DNA from: Flavobacteriia bacterium
GTDB lineage: Bacteria; Bacteroidota; Bacteroidia; Flavobacteriales; Schleiferiaceae
Assembly (NCBI GenBank): GCA_949516455.1
Contig: CATILC010000040.1
Span: 1-35,996, forward strand
Length of the DNA: 35,996 nucleotides
Reading direction: 5' to 3'
Below are positions 25,317-34,580 of the stretch, piece after piece. The notes beneath the pieces are model-generated. The model saw only the letters and a list, made by a program, of their open reading frames with translations, had not been told where the DNA came from and ran no database searches. Positions within the stretch are counted from its first letter, which is position 1; each line of letters opens with the position of its first letter. Both the position numbers and the translations under genes were made by a program.

Positions 25317-25787
25317 ATGACCGATAAGCTTCAGGAACCCTTCAGAAAGGAGGAAGGAAAAGAACGACCCCAAGGACCGGAATGGATGTCTGAAAGACCC
25401 AGGAAAGCGCTGGAACAGCTGTACAAGTGGACCCGCTTCATAGGGATCTCCGGCAGCATCATTTCGGCATTCATCTTGCTCAATGGGCTTGCTTTATTTG
25501 CCAATCCTGCAGCAGCCGAGCAAGCCCTCGGCGGAGCACTTCCAGGAGTGGACCTCAGGGGCATCGCTTTGCTTTACGTTGCATTTGGTGCAGCATACAT
25601 CTTTCCCATGCGCCATCTTTTGAAATTCAGCCGTCAGATCGAACTCTATTTCAAACGCGAACAGATGGAACAGGCCGTAGAGGCCCTGATCAGTATCAGC
25701 AGCTTCTTCAAGATCATTGGCGTGGTGATCCTCCTCTTCCTGGGCGTCTACATCCTTGGAATGATGGGGAGCATCGTCAGTCTTTGA
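25317..25787 (+). CDS. DUF5362 family membrane protein
   Basis: The protein has 156 residues and fits the DUF5362 family of Bacteroidota, of unknown function. After a polar, charged N-terminus (1-36) there are three hydrophobic segments, about 41-62, 82-98 and 131-152. The stretch FPMRHLLKFSRQIELYFKREQ, followed by a short amphipathic helix and ISISSFFKIIGVVILLFLGVYI, is the part I associate with the family. It is an inner-membrane protein. The last 11 bases overlap the end of the convergent ridA gene. Confidence 0.75.
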   Translation: MTDKLQEPFRKEEGKERPQGPEWMSERPRKALEQLYKWTRFIGISGSIISAFILLNGLALFANPAAAEQALGGALPGVDLRGIALLYVAFGAAYIFPMRHLLKFSRQIELYFKREQMEQAVEALISISSFFKIIGVVILLFLGVYILGMMGSIVSL

Positions 25788-26157
25788 TGGCCACGGCGCT
25801 GATCTCCACATTCACCCCAAGGGGCAATCCTGCCACAGCCACTGTCTCGCGTGCCGGCTGAGCTTCTCCGAAATAGGTCGCATAGACCTTGTTCACGATG
25901 GGAAAATGCTTCATGTCAGAGAGAAATATGCTGCACTTGACGACCTCTTCCATGGCCATTCCACCCGCATGAAGAACCGCTTTCAAATTTTCTAGGACTT
26001 GTCGGGTCTCCTCTTCTATGCTGGCCATTTTCAATTCACCTGTTTCGGGATCTGAGGCGATCTGTCCGCTGCAAAAGAGCATATTGGCCGATTTGACAGC
26101 CTGACTATACGGACCGATGGGTTCGGGTGCATGATGAGTGAATACGGTAGATGACAT
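25777..26157 (-). CDS. ridA: RidA-family enamine/imine deaminase
   Basis: RidA hydrolyses reactive enamine/imine intermediates such as 2-aminoacrylate made by PLP enzymes, protecting them from damage. The protein has 126 residues from the ATG at 26157; an upstream in-frame start would add 19 residues that do not belong to the family. It shows APEPIGPYSQAVK with the conserved Tyr, LFCSGQIASDPETGEL, ETRQVLENLKAVLHAGGM, and the active-site Arg in PARETVAVAGLPLGVNVEISAVA with the following Glu. It is divergent from the amidotransferase gene, 45 bases away. Confidence 0.94.
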   Translation of the reverse strand: MSSTVFTHHAPEPIGPYSQAVKSANMLFCSGQIASDPETGELKMASIEEETRQVLENLKAVLHAGGMAMEEVVKCSIFLSDMKHFPIVNKVYATYFGEAQPARETVAVAGLPLGVNVEISAVAIKD

Positions 26158-26202
26158 GTGAATTGGATTAGGTGAAGGAAAAGTAAAATATTTGTCCATC
26201 GC

Positions 26203-26766
26203 ATGAAGCCACACATTTTACTGCTCGACAACTTCGACAGCTTCACTTACAATTTGAAACACCACCTTTCCTCCTTGGGGGCCAAGGTGGAGGTGGTCCG
26301 CAACGACCGAAAAGACTGGCGTTCTTTCCAGGGCAGCCACATTGTGCTGTCACCAGGCCCGGGCCTCCCGGGATCTTCAGGGGCGCTGATGGACTGCATT
26401 GCCCATTACTCAGGCAAGAAGCCCATCCTTGGCGTCTGCCTCGGTCATCAGGCCTTGGCCGAATACAACGGAGGTTCCCTGTTCAATCTGGATCATGTCC
26501 GCCACGGCAAGCAAAAGAAGATTGACATCCTTTCCGAAGGAGTGCTGTTCCGGGGGCTCACAAAGGATCTTTCCGTAGGGCTGTATCATTCGTGGGCGGT
26601 GCGCGATGTTCCCGAGGGCTTCAAGCTCACCGCTCTGGACGAAGACGGCGTCGTCATGGGTATGGAAAATGAGCGAGACGGCAGTTTCGGTGTCCAATTC
26701 CATCCCGAGAGCGTCATGTGCCCCGGTGGTATCGATCTGTTGGCCAATTTCTTGGCCTTCAGCTGA
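26203..26766 (+). CDS. Anthranilate / aminodeoxychorismate synthase glutamine amidotransferase
   Basis: This class I glutamine amidotransferase of 187 residues supplies ammonia to anthranilate synthase (TrpG) or aminodeoxychorismate synthase (PabA). The catalytic triad is C79 in GVCLGHQALAEYNGG and H167 and E169 in VQFHPESV. LLLDNFDSFTYNL and SPGPGLPGSSG are typical of the TrpG/PabA group, and YHSWAV corresponds to the substrate-side loop. No trpE or pabB is present, so it cannot be assigned between tryptophan and folate synthesis; a shared subunit is possible. The 3' end overlaps convergent pepD by 8 bases. Confidence 0.9.
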   Translation: MKPHILLLDNFDSFTYNLKHHLSSLGAKVEVVRNDRKDWRSFQGSHIVLSPGPGLPGSSGALMDCIAHYSGKKPILGVCLGHQALAEYNGGSLFNLDHVRHGKQKKIDILSEGVLFRGLTKDLSVGLYHSWAVRDVPEGFKLTALDEDGVVMGMENERDGSFGVQFHPESVMCPGGIDLLANFLAFS

Positions 26767-28210
26767 TGCGCGAGAGCACCAAGCAGAGATAATTCCACAC
26801 TTTTTCGGCCGAACCAATGTGTGCGCACTCGTCGGGACTATGGGCATTGCGTATGGTGGGGCCAAAACTGATCATCTGCATCTCAGGCATGGCTTCGCCG
26901 ATCAATCCACATTCCAATCCGGCGTGACATGCAAGGACCTTGGGCGGACGTCCAAACGATTCTTCATGCAGCTCGGTCATAAGCCGTACCAGCGATGAAT
27001 CAGGTTGCGGAGTCCATCCAGGATAACTCCCTTCTGTGCGAACCTCGGCCCCCATTGCCCGAAACGGAGAAGCGACCGTGTCAGAAACATCCCACTTGGC
27101 CGACTCCCGGCTGCTCCTTTGCAGGCTCTGTACATCCAACTGGCCATCGGAAAGTCTCACCCGGGCCAGATTGCTCGAAGATTCCACAAGGTCTGCCACC
27201 TCAGGACTGAGCCGATAGATGCCGTTGAAGGTGGCCTGAAGCTGATGAATGAGGCTTCTCTGATCGTCCGGCTTCAATCCGATCTCGGGTCGTTCGATCT
27301 CAAGACAGCGAAGAGACAGCTCAGGATCGGTGAAGCTGTATTCCCGCTGAAAGACCTCTTCCATTTCACGGATGATTCTGTCGATCCCAGCGCTTTGGTC
27401 TTGTGAACAGGAAATATGAGCGACTGCTTCCCTCGGGATGGCATTCCTCAGACCACCGCCATCCACTTCATTCAATGTGAAGACGCACTGCTGCTGCAGC
27501 CGATGCAAAAGACGAAACAACAGTTTATTGGCGTTTGCGCGACCCAGGTGAATGTCCGTTCCGGAATGTCCGCCAAAGAGCCCCTTCAACTCAATGGCCC
27601 AGCCGACATATGAATCTGGTACGGACTCCGTATCAAAAGTGTGTTCAACGAGGGTATCCACCCCGCCAGCACAACCGATGGTCAATTCGTCGTCCTCTTC
27701 CGTGTCGATGTTCAACAGATACTTCGCCTCCAGCCAATTCTTCTGAAGGCCTTTGGCACCCGTCATCCCAGTTTCTTCATCGATGGTGAACAAGGCCTCT
27801 AAACGCGGATGCGCCACACGATCGCTGTCCAATACTGCCAGCATATAGGCCACCCCCAATCCATTGTCCGCGCCCAGCGTGGTTCCCTCCGCCTTGAGCC
27901 ACGCTCCTTCCACCTTCATACGGATGCCTTCGGTGGCAAAGTCAAATGCCACAGATGCATTCTTCTGGTGCACCATGTCCAAATGCCCCTGCAACGCCAC
28001 GATCGGCCGATCCTCCATTCCCGGGCTGGCCGGCTTACAGATCAGCAGATTGCCCGCCTCATCCTCTTTGATCTCAAGATTTCTTTCGCTCGCAAAGGCC
28101 CTTACAAAACTGCAGGCCGCTTCTTCCTTTTTACTCGCTCTTGGGATGTCATTCAATTGGATGAAAAAATCCCAAAAGTTGCTCTCAGGTAAGTCGTTTC
28201 TATTCAGCAT
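26759..28210 (-). CDS. pepD: Aminoacyl-histidine dipeptidase (PepD-like, M20 family)
   Basis: A cytosolic zinc dipeptidase of the M20/M28 group, 483 residues, with broad dipeptide specificity. Metal and catalytic residues are in place: H76 and D78 in LQGHLDMVHQKN, D115 in TTLGADNGLGVAY, and E145/E146 in FTIDEETGMTGAKGL. A dimerisation domain follows (GLFGGHSGTDIHLGRANANKLL, about 213-235). The last metal ligand is expected near the C-terminal motif NAHSPDECAHIGSAEKVW. The ordering matches PepD of E. coli. It is divergent from the sensor-kinase operon and converges on the amidotransferase gene. Confidence 0.94.
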   Translation of the reverse strand: MLNRNDLPESNFWDFFIQLNDIPRASKKEEAACSFVRAFASERNLEIKEDEAGNLLICKPASPGMEDRPIVALQGHLDMVHQKNASVAFDFATEGIRMKVEGAWLKAEGTTLGADNGLGVAYMLAVLDSDRVAHPRLEALFTIDEETGMTGAKGLQKNWLEAKYLLNIDTEEDDELTIGCAGGVDTLVEHTFDTESVPDSYVGWAIELKGLFGGHSGTDIHLGRANANKLLFRLLHRLQQQCVFTLNEVDGGGLRNAIPREAVAHISCSQDQSAGIDRIIREMEEVFQREYSFTDPELSLRCLEIERPEIGLKPDDQRSLIHQLQATFNGIYRLSPEVADLVESSSNLARVRLSDGQLDVQSLQRSSRESAKWDVSDTVASPFRAMGAEVRTEGSYPGWTPQPDSSLVRLMTELHEESFGRPPKVLACHAGLECGLIGEAMPEMQMISFGPTIRNAHSPDECAHIGSAEKVWNYLCLVLSRIS

Positions 28211-28298
28211 GTGGCTTTTTTAATCGCAAGCAAAGTAATTGAAGTCTGACGAAAAAGCCCCTGCTCTTCCATTGCTACAATTTTGATATTTGCAACTC

Positions 28299-30455
28299 AT
28301 GCGCTTTCGGCATTTACATATCGTTTTCCTGCTTATCGGGATCGCAGGATCCCTGAGGGCGCAGCCTATCGAATTGTCCGATCTTTCGTCAGGCAATCCA
28401 CGGCTCATCGGGGATCGGGCAGAATACATTGCTGACCGCAGTCACCAATTGGACTGGGAGGATCTGTCTTCTGTAGAAATGAAGCCATCGGACCAAGCGG
28501 TGATCACCTTTTCCGAGGCCTCCACGACCTACTGGTTTCGATTCCGTCTGCACTCGAATCAATCTATAGATGGAAACTACGTACTGGACATTCGCAATCC
28601 ATTGCTCGATTCGGTAGATGTGTATCTCGTCCAGTCCGGGCAACTCATTCGCTCTTACCACACGGGTGACCGACATCCCTACAAGAGCAGGCCGCTCGAA
28701 TACAATTCGTTTGCCTTCCCGATCTTTTCTCTGCAGGAAGGAGAATTCGAGATCCTTGTTCGGATCCGATCGACCGATCAGTTGCTGATCCCCTTCTACT
28801 TGGGCGAATCCCATTGGGTGTCGGCCATCAAGAACAATCAGGAACTTATTTTCGGCATATACATCGGGCTCATGCTCGTCATGTATCTATACAACGGCTT
28901 CATTTGGATATCCACGAGGGACAATGCCTATCTCTACTATGTCTCCTATGTGGGCTGTCTAATGATGGCGCAAATGATCCTCGAGGGAACTGCTTTTCAC
29001 CGGTTGTTTCCCGAAAGTCCGGAAATACACAATTTCGGGGTGGTTCTCTTCAGTGCATTGACGGGGTTGGCGGCCATCAAATTCACCCGAAAATTCCTCA
29101 ATCTCAAGGTCAGAGCGCCACGGTTGAGCAATGGTCTGTACCTCTTTGAAGGCCTGTATGTACTGGCTGTAATATTCCGCCTATTTGGCTTGTATGCCCT
29201 GAGCTTTCGAATGCTGGATGTCGGTGGGCTTCTGTCGTCCCTGTATGTGCTCGGCCTCTCCATTGCGCTGGTCCGCAAAGGATTTTCTGAAGCCAAATTC
29301 TATTTGGTCGCCTGGATATTCTTCATCCTCGGTGTCCTGGTCTACGTCTTGAAGAATTTTGGCTTGCTGCCTTTCAATACGCTGACAAGCAGCGCCATTC
29401 AAATTGGTTCAGCGATCGAGATCGTACTGCTCTCTTTCGCACTGGCCAACAGGATCAACAGATTGAGAAGGGAAAGAGAACAAGCCCAAAGAGAGCGATT
29501 GGAGGTGACCCGGGAAAACGAGCGGCTGATCAAGGAACAAAATGTGGTGCTGGAGCAAAAGGTCGAAGAGCGAACCAACGAATTGGAGGAGACGCTCAGC
29601 GACCTGAAGGAGACACAGGCCCAGCTGGTGGACGCAGAGAAAATGGCCTCCCTCGGACAATTGACAGCTGGAATCGCCCACGAGATCAACAATCCCATCA
29701 ATTTTGTTTCCTCCAACATTTCGCCTTTGAAGAGGGACATCAAAGACATGTTGGACCTGATCGAGAATTACGAGCGACTTGAAGATGCCGATCTCAAAAA
29801 GGAACAGAGGCATGCGATCCTCGAGGAGATCAAGGACTTCAAGGAAGAGATCGACCTGAGTTTCCTCAAAACAGAAATAGACGCTCTCCTGGACGGCATT
29901 GATGAGGGCGCAACTCGAACGGCAGGGATCGTCAGCAGTTTAAAGACCTTTTCGCGTTTGGATGAAGAGGATTTCAAAGACACGAATATCGAAGAGGGGA
30001 TCGACTCGACTTTGGCCATCCTGAACTCGAAGATCAGCGGTCAGATCGAACTGGTGAAGGAATACGCGGGCTTGCCTCTGGTCTATTGCAATTCTGGGAA
30101 AATGAATCAAGTATTCATGAATCTATTGAGCAATGCCATTTTTGCGATCAACGAGAACCGCTCGCAAGGGCATATCGACCATGGTTTGCTTACTGTGCGT
30201 ACGAGGGAGTCCAAGAGCAGCTACATGATCGAGATCGAGGACAACGGCATAGGCATGAGCGACGAAGTCAAACAAAAGATCTTTGAGCCCTTCTTTACAA
30301 CCAAAGAAGTAGGAGAAGGCACCGGGCTCGGACTGTCGATCGTCTACACCATTCTGCAGGAGCATCAGGCCAAAATGACCGTTGTTTCCGAAGAAAAGAA
30401 GGGAAGCCGGTTCAAGTTGAGTTTGCCGAAAGATCTAGAATCCAGGACCTCATGA
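28299..30455 (+). CDS. 7TMR-DISM sensor histidine kinase
   Basis: The protein has 718 residues from the ATG at 28299; a TTG three codons earlier is less likely. A signal peptide ([21 protein letters not shown]) precedes a periplasmic 7TMR-DISMED2-type beta domain (about 25-165). Seven transmembrane helices of the 7TMR-DISM type follow (about 180-385), with [20 protein letters not shown] coiled coil (385-445) leads to HisKA with phosphoacceptor H461 in [15 protein letters not shown], then HATPase with N box [46 protein letters not shown]. It heads a three-gene relay; its stop overlaps the next start as ATGA. Ligands of such domains are often carbohydrates, but none is implied here. Confidence 0.93.
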   Translation: MRFRHLHIVFLLIGIAGSLRAQPIELSDLSSGNPRLIGDRAEYIADRSHQLDWEDLSSVEMKPSDQAVITFSEASTTYWFRFRLHSNQSIDGNYVLDIRNPLLDSVDVYLVQSGQLIRSYHTGDRHPYKSRPLEYNSFAFPIFSLQEGEFEILVRIRSTDQLLIPFYLGESHWVSAIKNNQELIFGIYIGLMLVMYLYNGFIWISTRDNAYLYYVSYVGCLMMAQMILEGTAFHRLFPESPEIHNFGVVLFSALTGLAAIKFTRKFLNLKVRAPRLSNGLYLFEGLYVLAVIFRLFGLYALSFRMLDVGGLLSSLYVLGLSIALVRKGFSEAKFYLVAWIFFILGVLVYVLKNFGLLPFNTLTSSAIQIGSAIEIVLLSFALANRINRLRREREQAQRERLEVTRENERLIKEQNVVLEQKVEERTNELEETLSDLKETQAQLVDAEKMASLGQLTAGIAHEINNPINFVSSNISPLKRDIKDMLDLIENYERLEDADLKKEQRHAILEEIKDFKEEIDLSFLKTEIDALLDGIDEGATRTAGIVSSLKTFSRLDEEDFKDTNIEEGIDSTLAILNSKISGQIELVKEYAGLPLVYCNSGKMNQVFMNLLSNAIFAINENRSQGHIDHGLLTVRTRESKSSYMIEIEDNGIGMSDEVKQKIFEPFFTTKEVGEGTGLGLSIVYTILQEHQAKMTVVSEEKKGSRFKLSLPKDLESRTS

Positions 30456-31546
30456 TCGTCGATAAGAACATACGTGTGCTTTACCTTGACGATGAGCCAT
30501 CAAACCTCAATTCGTTTCGCGCCGCATTCAGAAGGCAATTCACCGTATATGTGACGGACAACCCCGACGATGCCCTGGAATTGGTAAGAGAAAAAAGACC
30601 GCAGTTGGTCTTCTCCGATCAACGGATGCCCGAGGTGAATGGAACAGATTTTCTGCGCACCGTTCACGAGCTGGACAGCAACACCATCAGGGTGCTGATC
30701 ACAGCGTATACAGATGCAGCAGAGATCATCAACGCGATCAACCGGGGACGCATTTACCGATTCATTTCCAAGCCGTGGAATGAAGAAGAATTGCGGCAGA
30801 CCATCATCAACGGCTACGAAATACATTCTACACGCAGAAAGCTGGAAGAGAAAGTCGAAGAACTTGAAAAGACAAATGAGGAGCTCAATAAGTTCATCTA
30901 CAGTGCTTCCCACGATCTCAGGGCACCGCTCATGTCGATCCTCGGAGTGGTCAAACTCTCCGAGCTCGATCCACTGGACGAGGGCGCCCGCAATCTATTT
31001 CAGTTGATCGAGAACAGTGTGATGCGTATGGACGCCTTCATTTCAAGCATCATTGAATACTATCAAAATACGCGAAGCGAAAAAGAACTCAAGGAGATCG
31101 ACTTTCGAGGACTGGTCGATGAGATCCTCGGGAATTTGAAATTTTTCGAGGGCGCTCGTGAGATGCAATACGACCTGCGCATCGATACGTGCCCAGGCTT
31201 TGTAACAGACCTCTTCCGCTTGCGCATTGTCTTGAGCAATCTGATATCCAATGCCATGAAATTCAATCGCCTCGATCCAAAAGAGCACAGGGTGGGCATT
31301 GAGATCATTTGCAACGAATCAGAGGTAAAACTCAAGGTGGAGGACAATGGACTCGGCATTGCGGAAGATCAAAGAGAGCTCGTGTTCAATATTTTCCATC
31401 GAGCGGATGCCAAAAAGAGCGGTTCAGGTATCGGCCTTTACATAGTGAAGGAAGCACTCGAAAAGTTGAATGGCAGCATCGAACTCGAATCCATTCCCAA
31501 CCAAGGCAGCACTTTTTCCTGCACCATCCCCAACCTCAAAAAATGA
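30452..31546 (+). CDS. REC-HisKA-HATPase hybrid histidine kinase
   Basis: A cytosolic protein of 364 residues with an N-terminal receiver and a C-terminal kinase, with no membrane segment. The receiver (about 1-125) has D13/D14, phosphoacceptor D56 in LVFSDQRMPEVNG, Thr84 in VLITAYTD and K107 in YRFISKPWNEEEL. The linker (128-147) is a coiled coil. The kinase has H154 in FIYSASHDLRAPLMSILGVV, then an ATPase with NLISNAMKFN, VEDNGLGIAEDQR, GSGIGLYIVKEALEKL. The design suggests the kinase is switched by phosphorylation of its own receiver, probably by the upstream 7TM kinase. It overlaps genes on both sides by ATGA. Confidence 0.93.
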   Translation: MIVDKNIRVLYLDDEPSNLNSFRAAFRRQFTVYVTDNPDDALELVREKRPQLVFSDQRMPEVNGTDFLRTVHELDSNTIRVLITAYTDAAEIINAINRGRIYRFISKPWNEEELRQTIINGYEIHSTRRKLEEKVEELEKTNEELNKFIYSASHDLRAPLMSILGVVKLSELDPLDEGARNLFQLIENSVMRMDAFISSIIEYYQNTRSEKELKEIDFRGLVDEILGNLKFFEGAREMQYDLRIDTCPGFVTDLFRLRIVLSNLISNAMKFNRLDPKEHRVGIEIICNESEVKLKVEDNGLGIAEDQRELVFNIFHRADAKKSGSGIGLYIVKEALEKLNGSIELESIPNQGSTFSCTIPNLKK

Positions 31547-31944
31547 ACAAGGTGATTAAGCGCATTTGGATGATCGACGACAGCTCGACCGATATGTATC
31601 TGCAGGAGGAGCTGATGCGTCGAAGAAACATCGGTACATCATTTTCTCATTTTATCTCAGCCGAGAAAGTGATCGAACTTCTGAATATCCTGGCAGAAAG
31701 GGAAGAACAAGAACTGCCGGACCTCATCCTCCTGGACATACACATGCCCAGGGTCGATGGTTTCGGTTTCCTCGAGGCATATTCAAAAGCTGTTGATTCC
31801 TTCAAAAAACACCCCGTCCTCGTGGTCATTTCTTCTACCATCATGAGCAGTGACATTCAAAAGATGAAAAACCACCCGCTGGTGAGTGGCGTATTGAAAA
31901 AACCGCTGGAGGTGGATCAACTCAGAGCTATTCTTGAAGCCTAA
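31543..31944 (+). CDS. Single-domain response regulator
   Basis: This is a lone receiver of 133 residues, starting at the ATG at 31543 that overlaps the stop of the hybrid kinase (ATGA). It has the acidic pair D12/D13 (WMIDDSSTDMYL), phosphoacceptor D65 in LILLDIHMPRVDGFGF, the switch Ser in VISSTIMSSD, and LKKPL with the conserved Lys near the end. No output domain follows, so it would act by protein contact or pass phosphate on. It resembles the small REC proteins that follow hybrid kinases in Bacteroidota. It is the last gene of the relay and converges on prfC 14 bases away. Confidence 0.92.
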   Translation: MNKVIKRIWMIDDSSTDMYLQEELMRRRNIGTSFSHFISAEKVIELLNILAEREEQELPDLILLDIHMPRVDGFGFLEAYSKAVDSFKKHPVLVVISSTIMSSDIQKMKNHPLVSGVLKKPLEVDQLRAILEA

Positions 31945-31958
31945 GGGTTTCCAGCCGG

Positions 31959-33539
31959 TCAGTCTTCGGACTTGAGTCGGAATTGCAGCTTATCGTACTT
32001 CTCTATGGCCATCTGGAGACTGAAAGACGAATCTGCCAAATACACCAATCGTTCAAATTTGTCACGGGCGATGAAACGCTGTTTGAGTTTTTTGAATTCC
32101 TCAAGCTGACGCTCATCCTCAGAAGTCAGCCAGCATGCTTTGTGTGCCGGATAGGGCTCATAGCTGCATCGAGCACCGTACTCGTTTTCCAGTCGATATT
32201 GAATGACCTCGTATTGCAACGCCCCCACCGTGCCAATGATCTTCCTTCCATTGGACTCAAGGATGAATAGCTGGGCAACCCCCTCGTCCATCAGCTGATC
32301 GATACCCTTGGCCAACTGCTTGGATTTCAGCGGATCCTCATTGTTGATGAAGCGAAAATGTTCGGGGCTGAAACTTGGTATTCCTTTGAAGTTCAAAGAT
32401 TCTCCGCTGCTCAGACCGTCACCGATCCTGAAATTGCCTGTGTCGTGGAGCCCGATGATATCCCCAGGATAGGCCCGATCCATAATGGCCTTGCGGGAGG
32501 CCATAAAAGTGGTCGGACTGGAGAACTTGAGGTCTTTACCCAGGCGTACGTGCTTATAGGGTTTGTTTCTTTCGAACACCCCTGACACAACTTTTACAAA
32601 AGCCAGGCGGTCCCTGTGTTTGGGGTCCATATTCGCATGGATCTTGAAAACGAAACCAGAGAAGCCTTTTTCATTGGGGTGAACGATCCGTTCTTCTGCC
32701 ATTTTCGGCTGGGGATGGGGGGCGATCCGAACGAAGCCTTCCAAGAGATCTTGCACGCCAAAATTATTCAAGGCACTTCCGAAGAAAACAGGGGATTGTT
32801 TGCCTTGCTGGTATGCCTCCACATCAAATGATGGATATACACCCTGGATCAATTCCGCTTCTTCTTTGAGCTGTTCAAATGCTGGCTGCCCCAGAAAGTC
32901 CGCAAAGCGGATATCTTTGAGTCCATTCAATTCCACCTGCTCCCCTACCTTCTGCTTGAGCTGCTCGGTAAAGAGCAACAACCTGTCGTCCTGGAGATTA
33001 TAAACGCCCTGAAAATCCTGACCCATCCCAATGGGCCAACTCATCGGCGTCACATTCAGACCGAGTTTCTGCTCCACTTCATCGAGCAGGTCGAAGGCGT
33101 CTCTGCCCTCCCGATCGAGTTTATTGATGAAAATGATCAGCGGTATGTTGCGCATCCGGCTCACTTCCACCAATTTTTCGGTCTGGGCTTCCACTCCCTT
33201 GGCCACATCGATCACAACAATCGCAGAATCGACAGCAGTCAGCGTTCGGTAGGTGTCTTCTGCAAAATCCTGGTGACCCGGTGTATCGAGGATATTGATC
33301 TGTCGGCCTTGGTATTCAAAGGCCATAACCGATGTAGCCACAGAAATACCTCTTTGCTTTTCGATCTCCATGAAATCGGAGGTGGCGGTTCTCTTGACCT
33401 TATTTGATTTGACCGCACCCGCTTCTTGGATGGCTCCGCCAAAAAGAAGAAGTTTTTCTGTTAAAGTGGTCTTCCCCGCATCTGGATGAGAGATGATTCC
33501 AAAGGTCCTTCTGCGCTTGATTTCTTCTTCGGGCGACAT
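31959..33539 (-). CDS. prfC: Peptide chain release factor 3
   Basis: RF3 is a GTPase that removes RF1 and RF2 from the ribosome after termination. The protein has 526 residues, full length. The P-loop is SHPDAGKTT (17-25), switch II region is ILDTPGHQDF, the guanine motif is INKLDREGRD. RRRTFGIISHPDAGKTTLTEKLLLFGG and the following ATSDFMEIEKQRGISVATSVM distinguish it from EF-G. The C-terminal domains contain VGALQYEVIQYRLENEYG. It sits between the relay operon and the carotenoid region on the opposite strand. Confidence 0.97.
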   Translation of the reverse strand: MSPEEEIKRRRTFGIISHPDAGKTTLTEKLLLFGGAIQEAGAVKSNKVKRTATSDFMEIEKQRGISVATSVMAFEYQGRQINILDTPGHQDFAEDTYRTLTAVDSAIVVIDVAKGVEAQTEKLVEVSRMRNIPLIIFINKLDREGRDAFDLLDEVEQKLGLNVTPMSWPIGMGQDFQGVYNLQDDRLLLFTEQLKQKVGEQVELNGLKDIRFADFLGQPAFEQLKEEAELIQGVYPSFDVEAYQQGKQSPVFFGSALNNFGVQDLLEGFVRIAPHPQPKMAEERIVHPNEKGFSGFVFKIHANMDPKHRDRLAFVKVVSGVFERNKPYKHVRLGKDLKFSSPTTFMASRKAIMDRAYPGDIIGLHDTGNFRIGDGLSSGESLNFKGIPSFSPEHFRFINNEDPLKSKQLAKGIDQLMDEGVAQLFILESNGRKIIGTVGALQYEVIQYRLENEYGARCSYEPYPAHKACWLTSEDERQLEEFKKLKQRFIARDKFERLVYLADSSFSLQMAIEKYDKLQFRLKSED

Positions 33540-33559
33540 ATGTCTGATTCAACGGCTGG

Positions 33560-33567
33560 CAAAAATA
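33560..33567 (-). promoter_or_regulatory. Putative -7 element (TATTTTTG) for prfC
   Basis: On the minus strand this reads TATTTTTG, matching TAnnTTTG, 21 bases before the prfC ATG. The nearest TTG (33584-33582) is 14 bases upstream, shorter than the usual 17-23. Confidence 0.4.
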
Positions 33568-33640
33568 TGCAGTTTGTGAACCAAGCACCTTCTTTGGCGT
33601 TCATTTCTTATTAGTTAAGTCCATTTAAGAGCTTATTCCT

Positions 33641-34555
33641 GTGGAAGTTCAATACAGCATTAGCGACCTGGAGCGCATCAGCGGCGTGAAAGCACATACC
33701 ATTCGCGTATGGGAAAGTCGCTACGGACTGATCATTCCGCAGCGTACTGAAACCAATATTCGTTTCTATTCAGACGGCGACCTCAAGAAGATCATGAATG
33801 TGGCTTTCCTTGTGAATACTGGATTGCGCATCAGCAAAGTTGCTGGTATGACGGACAAGGAGCAGCGGGCGTTGGTTCTCGATAAGTCAAACGGAGGTCA
33901 CGACCACCAGGGCACTTTGACGGCCCTTAAAGTTTCCATGATCGATTACGACCAAGACACCTTTGAACGCATCCTCAACCGTTGCCTGTTGAATATGGGC
34001 GCAGAGGAGGCCTTCAATTCGGTTTTGGGTGATTTCATTCGGCATCTGGGAATCTTGTGGCAAACGGGCGCGATCAACGTGGCCCACGAGCACTTTGTGA
34101 CAGGCATCATCAAACAGAAGCTCTTCTCGCTGATCGATCAGCTTACCGTCGCCCCATCGGCCCACTCCAAAAGGCACTTGCTCTTTTTGCCCGCTGGCGA
34201 ATTGCATGAGCTTGGATTGCTCTACATTCATTTCCTCCTGAGAAAGAACGGTCAGTCCAGTCTGCTTCTGGGACAGGACGTGCCCATCGAATTCGTCAAG
34301 GAGGCGGCCGATAAATTCGAGCCCGAAGTCATTGTAAGCATATTCACGACCCACCCTGAAGAGGAGAACGTCGAAAATTACCTCCACGAACTCGGTTCTA
34401 CATTTCCCGAAAAGAAAAAGCAGTTCTTTTTGGCCGGTTATCCCCTGCGCAACTTCCGGGGGCCACTCAACGACAAGCGCGTGAATCTATTCCGTACCAT
34501 GGAAGATCTGCGCTCCTTCGTGGTGAACACCTACGCTGTAAAGCAGTCTACATAA
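33641..34555 (+). CDS. MerR-family regulator with B12-binding domain (CarH/LitR-like)
   Basis: The protein has 304 residues from a GTG start. The MerR helix-turn-helix (about 5-75) begins YSISDLERISGVKAHTIRVW and has ESRYGLIIPQRTETNIRFYS. A helical cap domain (about 90-175) contains W140-QTGAINVAH-E150-H151, an exact W-x9-EH motif. The cobalamin-binding domain (about 177-300) contains E187-L-H189-E-L-G192, an exact ExHxxG motif in which His189 should be the lower cobalt ligand. Together these are the hallmarks of adenosylcobalamin-dependent photoreceptor repressors of the CarH/LitR family. The residue after the Trp is Gln141, where, as I recall, Thermus CarH has the light-state His ligand. 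It lies 117 bases upstream of the sigma factor gene and likely represses that gene through the repeats described separately. Confidence 0.9.
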   Translation: MEVQYSISDLERISGVKAHTIRVWESRYGLIIPQRTETNIRFYSDGDLKKIMNVAFLVNTGLRISKVAGMTDKEQRALVLDKSNGGHDHQGTLTALKVSMIDYDQDTFERILNRCLLNMGAEEAFNSVLGDFIRHLGILWQTGAINVAHEHFVTGIIKQKLFSLIDQLTVAPSAHSKRHLLFLPAGELHELGLLYIHFLLRKNGQSSLLLGQDVPIEFVKEAADKFEPEVIVSIFTTHPEEENVENYLHELGSTFPEKKKQFFLAGYPLRNFRGPLNDKRVNLFRTMEDLRSFVVNTYAVKQST

Positions 34556-34580
34556 GGCTTCCAGCTTCCTTAGCGCCTTT

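Noticed and set aside
26158-26202. Promoter element near AAAATATTTG before the amidotransferase gene
   Set aside because: It deviates from TAnnTTTG at the first pair of bases. A similar near-miss (GATATTTG) precedes the 7TM kinase gene, so neither is claimed.
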